In this document: positions 7,967 through 16,605 of the stretch, piece by piece
Position numbering within the stretch: the first letter of the stretch is position 1
Layout: each line of letters opens with the position of its first letter
Assembly (NCBI GenBank): GCA_029556615.1
Contig: JAKQDD010000228.1
Span: forward strand, 1 to 64,000
DNA from: Verrucomicrobiota bacterium
Lineage (GTDB): Bacteria > Verrucomicrobiota > Verrucomicrobiia > Limisphaerales > J093
Reading direction: 5' to 3'
Length of the DNA: 64,000 nucleotides
Notes under the pieces: model-generated
Databases searched by the model: none
What the model saw: the letters and a program-made list of their open reading frames with translations, nothing else
Told to the model about the DNA's origin: nothing
Translations under genes and position numbers: made by a program

Positions 7967-8766
7967 GCGTGGAACAGCGAGCGACGGTGGCGCCGACGGT
8001 GGCGGCCGGGGGCGGGGACTACGGCCAGGCGGTACGGCATGTGGCGACCATTGCCAAGCGGGAGTTATCCGGCTACTTCACGTCGCCGGTGGCGTATGTT
8101 TTCATCGTGATCTTCCTGTTGTTGTGCGGCTTTTTCACCTTCATGGTGGGCAAGTTCTTTCAGCGGGGCGAGGCGTCGCTGACCGCCTTTTTCATCTGGC
8201 ACCCGTGGCTCTACCTGTTTCTGGTGCCGGCGGTGGGGATGCGGCTGTGGTCGGAGGAGCGGCGGTTGGGGACGATGGAGCTGCTGCTGACCATGCCGAT
8301 CACGGCGTGGCAGGCGATCGTGGGGAAGTTTGTGGCGAGCTGGCTTTTCCTGGGGATTGGTCTGGTGCTGACGTTCCCGCTGGTACTGACGGTGGCGTAT
8401 CTGGGGAGTCCGGACCTTGGGGTGATCTTCTGCGGGTACGTGGGCAGTCTGCTGTTGGCGGGGGCCTACCTGGCGGTGAGCTGCATGACCTCGGCGTTGA
8501 CGCGGAACCAGGTGGTCAGCTTCATTTTATCGGTGGTGATTTGTCTGTTCCTGATCCTGGCGGGGTGGCCGCCGGTGACGGACATGCTGGTGCAGTGGGC
8601 GAAGCCGTGGCTGGTGGACGCGGTGGCGTCGTTCAGCGTGATGCCGCACTTCGAGAGTTTCCAGCGCGGGGTGATCGACTCGCGCGATCTGTTGTATTTC
8701 GTCCTCGTGATGACGTTCTGTCTCTTCACGACGGGGGTCATCATCCGGAGTCATCGAGCCGGGTGA
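7963..8766 (+). CDS. ABC-2-type permease (GldF-like)
   Basis: The product is 267 residues with about six membrane spans. An N-terminal cytoplasmic stretch (IAKRELSGYFTSPVAYVF) precedes the first span, as in GldF and NosY-like permeases. The conserved loop MRLWSEERRLGTMELLLTMPI lies in the middle of the protein. It should form the channel driven by the ATPase encoded just upstream, whose stop codon overlaps its start (ATGA). Forty-eight bases separate it from the next gene. Confidence 0.9.
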   Translation: MSVEQRATVAPTVAAGGGDYGQAVRHVATIAKRELSGYFTSPVAYVFIVIFLLLCGFFTFMVGKFFQRGEASLTAFFIWHPWLYLFLVPAVGMRLWSEERRLGTMELLLTMPITAWQAIVGKFVASWLFLGIGLVLTFPLVLTVAYLGSPDLGVIFCGYVGSLLLAGAYLAVSCMTSALTRNQVVSFILSVVICLFLILAGWPPVTDMLVQWAKPWLVDAVASFSVMPHFESFQRGVIDSRDLLYFVLVMTFCLFTTGVIIRSHRAG

Positions 8767-8814
8767 CGGTCCCGGAACGGGGTTGTGGAGAGTGCCTGCA
8801 GAGTTTAATGGCGT

Positions 8815-10779
8815 ATGAGCATGACCAAGAACAAGTGGGGGCCGCTGGTCTATTCGGGCGTCGGGGTCGCGGCGATGTTCGTGATCCTGGCCGCGGTCGG
8901 TGTCATCGGAAACACCGTGAAGAAGCGGATCGACCTGACGGCGGACCGGGTCTACACGCTGTCCGAGGGGACAAAGAAGATCCTCGGAGGCCTGAAATCG
9001 CCGGTGACGGTCAACTTTTACTGCACGCAGGGCGAGAACGAGATGCCGATCCCCCTGAAGACCTATGCCAAGCGGGTCGAGGATCTGCTGGACGAATACC
9101 GCCAGGCTTCCGGGGGCAAGATCCAGATCCGCAAGTTCGATCCCCAGCCGGATTCGGATGCCGAGGATGCGGCGCGGCTTGACGGCGTCGAGGGGCAGAA
9201 CCTGAGCGATGGCGGGCTGATCAGTCTGGGCGACCGGATTTACCTGGGCCTGGCGGTGAGCTGCATCGACCAGAAGGCGGCGATTCCGTTCCTGGATCCG
9301 TCGCGCGAGCGATTGCTCGAGTACGACCTGACGCGGGCGATCGCCCAGGTGAACAACCCGCAGAAGGCGACTGTGGGGATCATGAGCGGGCTGCCGGTGT
9401 TCGGCCAGATGAACCCGATGGCGATGCGGATGGGAGGCGGACAGCAGCAGGAGCCGTGGGTGTTCCTCTCGGAGCTGAAGCGGGATTTCAACGTCAAGCA
9501 GGTCGAGATGACCGCGGAAGCGATCGACGAGGACATCGGGGTGCTGTTGGTGGTGCATCCGTCGGGCGTGACGGACAAGACGCAGTACGCGCTCGATCAG
9601 TTTGTGCTGCGCGGCGGGAAACTCATCGCCCTGCTGGATCCGCTGTCCGTGTTCGACAGCCGGAACTCGATGAACATGCAGAACATGCTCCAGCGGGCGG
9701 CGTCGGGCGGGTCGACGCTCGAGAAGCTGCTCAAGGCCTGGGGGCTCGAGTTCGACGTGGCGAAGGTGATTGCGGACAAGAACTACGTGACGATGGTGCG
9801 CCGGGGAACGGGCGGTCCGGCGCCGGAGCCGACCTGGCTTTCGCTGACGCCGGAGGCCATTGACGCGAACGACGTGACGACGGCCCAGATCGACAGCGTC
9901 CTGTTGGCCGGGGCCGGTGTGTTTACGGGGACGCCGGCGGCCGGGCTCAAGCAGACGGTGCTGCTGAGGACCTCGGCCAATTCCCAACCGGTCGACAAGA
10001 TGATGGCCCAGTTCGGCGGGGACACGACGAAGGACTTCAGTCCGTCGGGCAAGGAGCAAGCCCTGGCTTTGCGGTTGGAGGGCAAGTTCAAGACGGCCTT
10101 TCCGGACGGCAAGCCCGGTGGGGACACGAAGAGCGAGGACGATGCCGATGAGGATGCGGAGAAGAAGCTGGAGGGCGAAGCGGCCAAGGAGAAGCCTGCT
10201 GCGGCCTCTTTGAAGGAATCGGCGCGGGACGGCGTGGTGATCCTGTTGGGGGATTCGGACTTCATCTATGACCAGTTTTGCGTCCAGGTGCAGAACTTTC
10301 TGGGCCAGAAACTGATCAGCCCGTTCAACGGCAATTTGGGGCTCTTGCAGAACCTGGTCGAGCAGATGCTGGGCGACAGCAACCTGATCGGCGTGCGGAG
10401 CCGGGCGGTGCAGAACCGGCCGTTTACGCTGGTCCGGAAGATCCAGGCGCAGGCGGAGGAGCAGTACCGGGCCCGTATCAAGCAGCTCGAGCAGGACCTC
10501 CAGGACGCCCAGCAGAAGATCTCGGAGCTCCAGCGGGGCAAGGAGACCAACCAGCGCTTCATCCTGTCGAAGGAGCAACAAGACGAGATCAAGCGATTCC
10601 ACCAGAAGGAGGCGGAAGCCAAGCGCGAGCTGAAGGAGGTTCGCAAGCAATTGCGCCGGGAGATCGACGCTCTCGAGACCCGGCTGAAGTGGGTGAACAT
10701 TGCGGCCATGCCTTTCCTGGTGACGGTCGCGGGAGTCTCCCTGGCCATGGTAAAACGCAAGAAGACTGCAGCAAAATGA
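8815..10779 (+). CDS. GldG-like ABC transporter auxiliary protein
   Basis: The 654-residue protein has one N-terminal span (about residues 12-32) and then the family opening KKRIDLTADRVYTLSEGTKK. A large periplasmic region follows with a flavodoxin-like auxiliary domain (LFYCTQ-type strand, LLDEYRQASGGKIQIRKFDP). Residues about 545-625 are a highly charged coiled coil, and one C-terminal span precedes VKRKKTAAK. GldG-family proteins associate with GldF-type permeases. A charged, low-complexity insertion (around residues 435-470, rich in Asp, Glu and Lys) is not typical. The ATG of the next gene overlaps its stop. Confidence 0.88.
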   Translation: MSMTKNKWGPLVYSGVGVAAMFVILAAVGVIGNTVKKRIDLTADRVYTLSEGTKKILGGLKSPVTVNFYCTQGENEMPIPLKTYAKRVEDLLDEYRQASGGKIQIRKFDPQPDSDAEDAARLDGVEGQNLSDGGLISLGDRIYLGLAVSCIDQKAAIPFLDPSRERLLEYDLTRAIAQVNNPQKATVGIMSGLPVFGQMNPMAMRMGGGQQQEPWVFLSELKRDFNVKQVEMTAEAIDEDIGVLLVVHPSGVTDKTQYALDQFVLRGGKLIALLDPLSVFDSRNSMNMQNMLQRAASGGSTLEKLLKAWGLEFDVAKVIADKNYVTMVRRGTGGPAPEPTWLSLTPEAIDANDVTTAQIDSVLLAGAGVFTGTPAAGLKQTVLLRTSANSQPVDKMMAQFGGDTTKDFSPSGKEQALALRLEGKFKTAFPDGKPGGDTKSEDDADEDAEKKLEGEAAKEKPAAASLKESARDGVVILLGDSDFIYDQFCVQVQNFLGQKLISPFNGNLGLLQNLVEQMLGDSNLIGVRSRAVQNRPFTLVRKIQAQAEEQYRARIKQLEQDLQDAQQKISELQRGKETNQRFILSKEQQDEIKRFHQKEAEAKRELKEVRKQLRREIDALETRLKWVNIAAMPFLVTVAGVSLAMVKRKKTAAK

Positions 10780-12002
10780 ACCGCAAGCAACTGACGCTAA
10801 TTCTGGTCGCCATGGTGTTGGCGGGCGCCCTGGGCCTCTGGCTAAGCCGGCGGGAGGCTGCTTCCTATGTGACCACCCAGGGGCGGATGGGCGAGAAGGT
10901 CCTTGGCGAGTTCGACATCAACACCGTGGCGCAGGTCACCGTGCGCCACGACACCAACACTCTCGACCTGGCGCAGGAGAACGACGTCTGGGTCGTTCGC
11001 CAGCGGGGCGGGTACCCGGCGAACTTCAGCGAGGTGCGGGAATTTCTGCACAAGCTGTGGGACTTGAAGGTGGTCCAGCCGGTGGCTTTGGGTGCGGCGG
11101 ATCTCGGCCGGCTGGAGCTGGCCGCCGCCAGCGGCACGAACGCGCCGGTGGTGGTCGAGCTGAAGGCGAAGGACGGCAAAGTGCTCAAGACCGTCACGCT
11201 GGGCAAGAAACACCTCCGGCAGGCGGCGAGCCCGTCGCCGTTCGGCGGGGATGACGGCTGGCCCGATGGCCGGTACCTCATGGTGGATCAGAAGCCGGAG
11301 GCGGTCAGCCTGGTGTCGGAGCCGTTCAGCAACATCGAGCCCAAGGCCGATCAGTGGCTGAACCGGGATTTCTTCAAAGTCGAGAAGGTGAAATCGGTGG
11401 CGGTCACCTACGCCGTGGCGACCAACTCGTGGAAGCTGGAGCGGGAGACCGAGACGGGCGAGCTGAAGCTGGCGGACGCGGGTCCGGAGGAGAAGCTCGA
11501 CACGGCCAAGGTGTCGGGCATCCCGACCGCGCTCTCGTGGCCGAGTTTCACGGATGTCATCATCGATCCGCAGCCGGCGGTCACCGGTCTGGACAAGCCC
11601 ACCGTGGCGGTTCTTGAGACGTTTGACGGCTTCACGTACACCGTGAAGGTCGGCAGCAGGAAGGGCGAGGACGCCTATTATCTCACCGTCGATGTCGCGG
11701 CTGATCTGCCCAAGGAGCGCGCGCCCGGCAAGGACGAGAAGGCCGAGGACAAGGAGAAACTCGACAAGGAATTCAAGGAGAAGACCGACAAGCTGGCCGA
11801 GAAACTGAAGCAGGAGAAAGCCCTCGGCAAGTGGACGTATGTCGTGAGCAAGTACACGGTCGATGGTCTCCTGAAGGAGCGGCACGCGCTGCTGGCTGAG
11901 AAGAAGGAGGAGGCTGCGAAGCCTGACGCCGCCGGCGGTGCCGAGGATGCCGCCGCCCCTCCGATGCCGCCCCTGGTTCCGGAGCTGCCGCCGATTCAGT
12001 AA
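10776..12002 (+). CDS. DUF4340-domain protein
   Basis: The product is 408 residues. It has an N-terminal signal anchor (QLTLILVAMVLAGALGLWL) and a soluble extracytoplasmic domain with the DUF4340 pattern: VTVRHDTNTLDLAQENDVWVV, then a pair of repeats covering a hexosaminidase-like beta structure. A Lys/Glu-rich stretch around residues 310-350 is probably coiled coil. DUF4340 proteins regularly follow GldG-like genes, and this one starts at 10776 inside the GldG stop codon. It closes the transporter operon. Function is unknown. The only gene-like trace in the next 400 bases is a broken nucleotidyltransferase. Confidence 0.85.
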   Translation: MNRKQLTLILVAMVLAGALGLWLSRREAASYVTTQGRMGEKVLGEFDINTVAQVTVRHDTNTLDLAQENDVWVVRQRGGYPANFSEVREFLHKLWDLKVVQPVALGAADLGRLELAAASGTNAPVVVELKAKDGKVLKTVTLGKKHLRQAASPSPFGGDDGWPDGRYLMVDQKPEAVSLVSEPFSNIEPKADQWLNRDFFKVEKVKSVAVTYAVATNSWKLERETETGELKLADAGPEEKLDTAKVSGIPTALSWPSFTDVIIDPQPAVTGLDKPTVAVLETFDGFTYTVKVGSRKGEDAYYLTVDVAADLPKERAPGKDEKAEDKEKLDKEFKEKTDKLAEKLKQEKALGKWTYVVSKYTVDGLLKERHALLAEKKEEAAKPDAAGGAEDAAAPPMPPLVPELPPIQ

Positions 12003-12085
12003 TCCCTTGGAATTCGCACCGATGAGGTCGGGTCTCGGCGGTGCCCATTCCGACGTCCGGACTCGTGGAGCAGCAGGGATGGTTC

Positions 12086-12215
12086 ATGAAAGCCGCCGCC
12101 CGTGCTTGAGGTCCTCAGAGCTGCGCACGCGCTTCAACTCCCCTGCACCGCAGAGCCATGGCGGTTCTGCATTATCGGCGGCCTCGCCCTGCAGCGGTTG
12201 GAGTTCGAACAGTAA
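12086..12215 (+). pseudogene. nucleotidyltransferase (AbiEii/MNT-type) 5' fragment
   Basis: The frame from 12103 to 12215 reads VLEVLRAAHALQLP, then EPWRFCIIGGLALQR and a stop. The FCIIGGLALQR-W pattern is the N-terminal core of small nucleotidyltransferases of the AbiEii/MNT kind. An ATG at 12086 starts MKAAA in another frame, and removing one C from the run near 12100 would join it to the body, so a one-base frameshift is likely. The protein then breaks where GEPR and the catalytic DVD should follow. The fragment is therefore decayed and truncated, probably the trace of an old toxin-antitoxin or mobile gene. Confidence 0.55.
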
Positions 12216-12407
12216 TCCATCAAGAGATCGGCAGGGCTTTCGGTGCTGCCTGGTCTGAAACCGTGTGAGACATGCGGGGTAGGCGGGGATCCGGGAGAGG
12301 AAGTCGCCGCTTGTTCGGCGGGGGGGAGTCGGGTATCTTCGCGGTCGAACAGCCGGGGCTTGGAACGGGCGAGAGGACGGGAGCCGGCGAGCGACGGGGA
12401 TGGGATC
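12216..12407. other. gene-free spacer after the broken nucleotidyltransferase
   Basis: No gene or clear signal is seen. Together with the fragment before it this makes a 405-base gap between the transporter operon and the FmdB gene. Confidence 0.6.
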
Positions 12408-12653
12408 ATGCCGCTGTACGAGTACGAACTGTGTGAAGGCAAGTGCGTGGTGTGCGGGGGGCGTTTCACGCTGCACCGTCCGGTCACTGCGGCGCCGCTG
12501 ACGCATTGTCCGGCGTGCAAAAAGCCGGTGCGCAAGGTGATTTCCGGGTTCAGCACTCCCAAGCTGCTGCGGCCGCTGTCGGTGTCGGAGGCCAAGACCG
12601 CGGGGTTCACGGTGCTGAAGCGGGTTGGCCGGGGCGAGTACGAGAGGCAGTGA
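12408..12653 (+). CDS. FmdB-type zinc-ribbon protein
   Basis: This 81-residue protein opens MPLYEYELCEGKCVVC, the standard FmdB start (M-P-x-Y-E-Y). It has two metal-binding pairs, Cys13/Cys16 and Cys34/Cys37 (HCPACKKPVRKVISG). FmdB-like proteins are small putative regulators or assembly factors of unclear role. The start at 12408 is fixed by that motif; the open frame continues upstream only as non-coding sequence. The next gene starts two bases after its stop, so it probably leads the MoxR/BatA operon. Confidence 0.88.
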   Translation: MPLYEYELCEGKCVVCGGRFTLHRPVTAAPLTHCPACKKPVRKVISGFSTPKLLRPLSVSEAKTAGFTVLKRVGRGEYERQ

Positions 12654-12655
12654 CG

Positions 12656-14590
12656 ATGAGCGAATGGGAGCAAATCCAGCGGGCGGTGGCCGGAGTGGGC
12701 CGGCGTCGGCGTTGGCAGCGCGCCTGGGGGGGGATGTGGAAGGGGCTTTGGGTTGGCGTATGTTTGTGGGTGGGTTTGGTGGCGGTGTACAAGGTGTATC
12801 CGGTATCGATCCAGGTGTTGCCGTTGGGCGGGTTGCTGGTGGTGCTGGGGGCGTTGGCGGGTGGTGTGTTGGGAGGATGGCGCGGGACTCCGCCGATTGA
12901 GACGGCGCGCTGGCTGGATCAGGAGCGCCGGCTTCAGGAGCGGGTCAGCACGGCGCTCGAGCTCGGCGGACAAGCGCCGGGTGAATGGTCCGCGCTGGTG
13001 GTTGCGGATGCGGCGCGGCATATGGGCCGGTTGGATTTCAGGCGGATGCTGCCGTTGCGGGTGCCGGTTTTGAGCCGATGGGTTCTTCTGGCGTTGGTGT
13101 TGGGAGTCGGGCTGGGGTTTGTTCCCGAGTATCGGACCCGGGATTGGGTGCAGCGGCAGCGGGACCAGGAGTCGGTCCAGGAGGCGGGCAAGAACCTGGC
13201 GGATGTCTCGAGGCGTTTGCTCGAGAAGCGGGCGCCGGCGCTCGAACCGACCCGGCAGGCGGTGCGGGCGGTGGGGCAACTGGGCGAGGAACTGACGCGG
13301 AATCCGCTGAGCCGGAGCGAGGCCCTGCGCGAGGTCGCGCGGCTGACGGAGAAAGTCCAGGCGCAGAACCGGGAGATGGCCAGGAACCCGGCGTTGCGGT
13401 CGATGGACCGGGCCGCCCGGAGTGCGGATGGGAACCGGTCGGGGACGGCGGAGGCGTTGCAGCGGCAGATCGAGTCGCTGCAGAAGTCGCTGGGCAGGGC
13501 TGATGTCCCGCCTGATGCGCTAGAGAAGCTGCGGCGCGAGCTCGAGCAGGCGCGGCAGATGGCGTCGAACCTGTCGAATCCGGACTCGAGGGCGGCGGAG
13601 GCGGCGCGGGACAATCTGGCGAAGGCGCTCTCGAGTCTGGCCCGCGAGTCACAGGATCTGGGGGCGGCCTTATCGGGGCTCGAGGAGGCGATTGCGGCGC
13701 TTGAAGCGGGTCAGATCCAGCAGGTGCTGCAGGATCTCGAGGCGGCGGCGAAGGATCTGGACAAGCTGCGGGACATGGCGCAGGCGCTTCAGCAGTTGCA
13801 GCAAGAGGCTGCCAGGATGGGCAAGGACCTGGGGGAACAGCTTCAGAACGGGCAGGCGGAGGCGGCGATTGCCACGCTGCAGAAGATGGTGAACCAGCTC
13901 AAGGCGGGGGCGATGAGCGAGGAGGCGTTGCGGGCGATGAGGGAGGAGGTGTCGAAGGCGATCCGGCCGGCGGGGCCGTATGGCAAGGTGCCCGAGCATT
14001 TGAAGGACGCGGTGAGCCGGATGCAGGACGGTCAGACGGCGGAGGCGGCCCAAGCGCTTGCGGACGCGGCGAAGGAACTCGAGGACTTGCTGCAGCAACT
14101 GGCGGATGCGGAGAGCTTGCAGGGGGCGTTGGGGGCGCTGAAGCGGGCGCAGGCGTGCATTGGCAACGGGAAGGCCTGGAGTCTCTGTCAGGGAACCGGG
14201 TTCAAGCCGGGGGGGAAGCCGGGGCGCGGCGTGGGGACGTGGGCGGAGGAGGAGGGCTGGATTGAGACGCCGCCCCAGACGGGGCTCTGGGACAACTCGG
14301 GAGTCGAGCGGCCGGACATGGACCCACGCGGGGTGACGGATCGGGGGGAGGGGGAAGTGCCGGAGGGGATGAGTCCGAGCAGCGTGAAGGGCCAGTTTCA
14401 GCCGGGGAGCCAGATGCCGAGCATCACGTTGCGGGGAGTGAGTCTGAAGGGGCAGAGCACGGTGAGCGTGCGCGAGGCGGTTCAAGCGGCGCAGAGCCAG
14501 GCGGAGTCGGCGCTGAGCCAGGACCAGGTGCCGCGGGCCTATCAGAATTCCGTGAAGGGTTATTTTGACGATCTTGAAAGGGACCCATGA
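12656..14590 (+). CDS. membrane-anchored coiled-coil protein of the MoxR operon (DUF4175-like)
   Basis: The 644-residue product has two N-terminal spans (about residues 23-60), a short cytoplasmic segment and a third span (about 138-155). A very long Gln/Glu/Ala-rich helical region (about 165-500) with repeated LEKLRREL- and LEQARQM-like heptads follows. The C-terminal quarter is Gly/Pro-rich and less ordered. Similar DUF4175-type proteins accompany MoxR, DUF58 and BatA genes. The start at 12656 sits two bases after the FmdB gene, and its stop overlaps the moxR start. No enzymatic motif is visible, and a structural or sensing role at the membrane is an inference. Confidence 0.75.
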   Translation: MSEWEQIQRAVAGVGRRRRWQRAWGGMWKGLWVGVCLWVGLVAVYKVYPVSIQVLPLGGLLVVLGALAGGVLGGWRGTPPIETARWLDQERRLQERVSTALELGGQAPGEWSALVVADAARHMGRLDFRRMLPLRVPVLSRWVLLALVLGVGLGFVPEYRTRDWVQRQRDQESVQEAGKNLADVSRRLLEKRAPALEPTRQAVRAVGQLGEELTRNPLSRSEALREVARLTEKVQAQNREMARNPALRSMDRAARSADGNRSGTAEALQRQIESLQKSLGRADVPPDALEKLRRELEQARQMASNLSNPDSRAAEAARDNLAKALSSLARESQDLGAALSGLEEAIAALEAGQIQQVLQDLEAAAKDLDKLRDMAQALQQLQQEAARMGKDLGEQLQNGQAEAAIATLQKMVNQLKAGAMSEEALRAMREEVSKAIRPAGPYGKVPEHLKDAVSRMQDGQTAEAAQALADAAKELEDLLQQLADAESLQGALGALKRAQACIGNGKAWSLCQGTGFKPGGKPGRGVGTWAEEEGWIETPPQTGLWDNSGVERPDMDPRGVTDRGEGEVPEGMSPSSVKGQFQPGSQMPSITLRGVSLKGQSTVSVREAVQAAQSQAESALSQDQVPRAYQNSVKGYFDDLERDP

Positions 14591-15588
14591 GCACCGAGCA
14601 GGAGATCACCCGCTTTCGCGAGACCTACGCGGCGCTGCGCGCCGAGGTGGGCAAGGTCATTGTCGGTCTGGATGCGGTGGTTGAGAGCACGCTGGGGGCG
14701 GTGCTGGCGGGGGGGCATGTGCTGCTCGAGGGCGTTCCCGGGCTGGGGAAGACCCTGCTGGTGCGGACGCTGGGGGAGGTGCTGGACCTTAGCTTCAGCC
14801 GGATCCAGTTCACGCCGGACCTGATGCCGGCGGACATTCTGGGGACGAATCTGGTGATGGAAGCGGCGGATGGCCGCCGGGTGTTCGAGTTTCAGAAGGG
14901 GCCGGTCTTTGCGCATCTGATCCTGGCGGACGAGATCAACCGGGCGACGCCGAAGACGCAATCGGCGTTGCTCGAGGCGATGCAGGAGCACAGTGTGACC
15001 GCGGGGGGCGAGATCCGGCGGCTCGAGGAACCGTTCTTTGTGCTGGCGACGCAGAATCCGATCGACCAGGAGGGGACGTATCCGCTTCCGGAGGCGCAGC
15101 TGGATCGGTTTTTCTTCAAGCTGCTGGTGGGGTACCCGAGCGCGGAGGAGCTGACGGAGGTTTTGAATCGGACGACGGAGACGGCGGTGGCGCGGCTGGG
15201 TCGGGTGGTGACGCGGGAGGCGCTGATGGCGATGCAGCAGTTGGTGCGGCAGGTGCCGGTGGCATCGCATGTGAAGGACTACGCCGTGCGACTGGTGCTG
15301 GCGACGCATCCCGGCACCGGGGCGGCGGTGCCGATGGCGCGGCAGTTTCTCCGGTACGGCAGCAGCCCGCGGGGCGCGCAGGCGTTGATTCTCGGGGGCA
15401 AGGTGCGGGCGTTGACGCAGGGGCGGATGAACGTGAGCCTGGAGGACATCCGGACGGTGGCGCTGCCGGCGTTGCGGCACCGGCTGATCCTGAACGTCGA
15501 GGCTGAGGCTGAAGGGATCACGCACGACCAGATTGTCGAGCACGTGCTGCGGGAGGTGCCGGAGGTGCCCGCGGCAGTCGCCGTTTAA
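14587..15588 (+). CDS. MoxR-family AAA+ ATPase
   Basis: The 333-residue protein has Walker A GVPGLGKT (49-56), Walker B LILADE (111-116) followed by INRATPKTQSALLEAMQE, sensor residues in LATQNPIDQEGTYPLPEAQ, and the C-terminal lid. MoxR ATPases act as chaperones that activate or assemble VWA-domain partners. Two such partners and a DUF58 protein are encoded directly downstream. The start overlaps the stop of the preceding gene by four bases. Length and motifs are typical. Confidence 0.95.
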   Translation: MSTEQEITRFRETYAALRAEVGKVIVGLDAVVESTLGAVLAGGHVLLEGVPGLGKTLLVRTLGEVLDLSFSRIQFTPDLMPADILGTNLVMEAADGRRVFEFQKGPVFAHLILADEINRATPKTQSALLEAMQEHSVTAGGEIRRLEEPFFVLATQNPIDQEGTYPLPEAQLDRFFFKLLVGYPSAEELTEVLNRTTETAVARLGRVVTREALMAMQQLVRQVPVASHVKDYAVRLVLATHPGTGAAVPMARQFLRYGSSPRGAQALILGGKVRALTQGRMNVSLEDIRTVALPALRHRLILNVEAEAEGITHDQIVEHVLREVPEVPAAVAV

Positions 15589-15606
15589 CCTGCGGATCCG
15601 ACCGCC

Positions 15607-16503
15607 ATGGCTGAGGCCCTTCTTGGACCCGACCTGATGCGGCGGCTCGAGCAACTCGAGTTGCTGGCCCGGCGCCGGGCCCGGAGCGCGGCCCGGGGGG
15701 AACGTTCCAGCCGGGCGAGGGGTCACTCGGTCGAGTTCGCCGACTACCGGAACTACGTGCCGGGCGACGACGTGCGTTATCTCGACTGGAATCTCTACGG
15801 CCGGCTCGAGCGGTTGTTTCTGAAGCTGTACGAGGAGGAGCGGGAATTGCCGGTCCGCATCTTTCTGGATGCGAGCGAATCGATGACCTTTGGGGAGCCG
15901 GTGAAGTTCGACTTTGCGCGGCGGGCGGCGGCGGGGATTGGGTATGTGGCGTTGTGCGGGTTTGACCGGGTATCGGTGAGCGTGTTTCCCGGGCGTCCGG
16001 AGCAGGCGGCGGTGTGCAGCGCGCTGAGGTCGGTGCGGGGGCGGAAGCGGGCGCAGGCGTTGTTTCGGAACCTGTCAGCTCTCGAGGCCGGGGGGGTGGC
16101 GCAACTGAACGAGAGCCTGCGCCGGGGCGCGCTGGACGCGCGGCAGCCGGGTCTGGCGGTGGTGTTGAGCGATTTTCTGGATCCAACCGGATACGAGGCG
16201 GGGCTGAACGCGCTGGTTGGGCGCGGGTTTCAGGTGGACGTGATCCAGGTGCTGGCGCCGGAGGAGCTGGAGCCGACGGTGTCGGGCGATCTGCGGCTGG
16301 TGGACTCCGAGACGGGGGCGCAGCAGGAGGTCACGTTTGGCAGGTACCGGCTGGCGGCGTATCGCGAGACCGTGACGCGGTTTTGCCAGCGGCTGATCGA
16401 CTTCTGCCGGGGTCGGGGCATTCGGCATATCCTCGCGGGGTCTTCGATGCCGCTGGAGGAGCTGTTGCTGCGTCAGCTGCGGAAGGCGGAGATACTGGGT
16501 TGA
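15607..16503 (+). CDS. DUF58-domain protein
   Basis: The product is 298 residues with the DUF58 signature GHSVEFADYRNYVPGDDVRYLDW (around 39-61) and a MIDAS-like DASESM (88-93) inside a VWA-like fold. No membrane span is seen, unlike longer DUF58 proteins. These proteins work with MoxR ATPases. The gene starts 18 bases after moxR and should be co-transcribed with it. The molecular role is not established. Confidence 0.92.
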   Translation: MAEALLGPDLMRRLEQLELLARRRARSAARGERSSRARGHSVEFADYRNYVPGDDVRYLDWNLYGRLERLFLKLYEEERELPVRIFLDASESMTFGEPVKFDFARRAAAGIGYVALCGFDRVSVSVFPGRPEQAAVCSALRSVRGRKRAQALFRNLSALEAGGVAQLNESLRRGALDARQPGLAVVLSDFLDPTGYEAGLNALVGRGFQVDVIQVLAPEELEPTVSGDLRLVDSETGAQQEVTFGRYRLAAYRETVTRFCQRLIDFCRGRGIRHILAGSSMPLEELLLRQLRKAEILG

Positions 16504-16605
16504 TGCTGTGAACCGGGAGCGGAACATGGTGTGGGGTTCGGGAGCAGGCCGACCAAGGATGAGATCCGGTGTGGGCGGGGCCTGGTCGGTGGGGAGGGGG
16601 TGCGG

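Noticed and set aside
8527-10650. 707-codon open frame on the minus strand
   Set aside because: It lies opposite the permease and GldG-like genes and shows no recognisable protein features.
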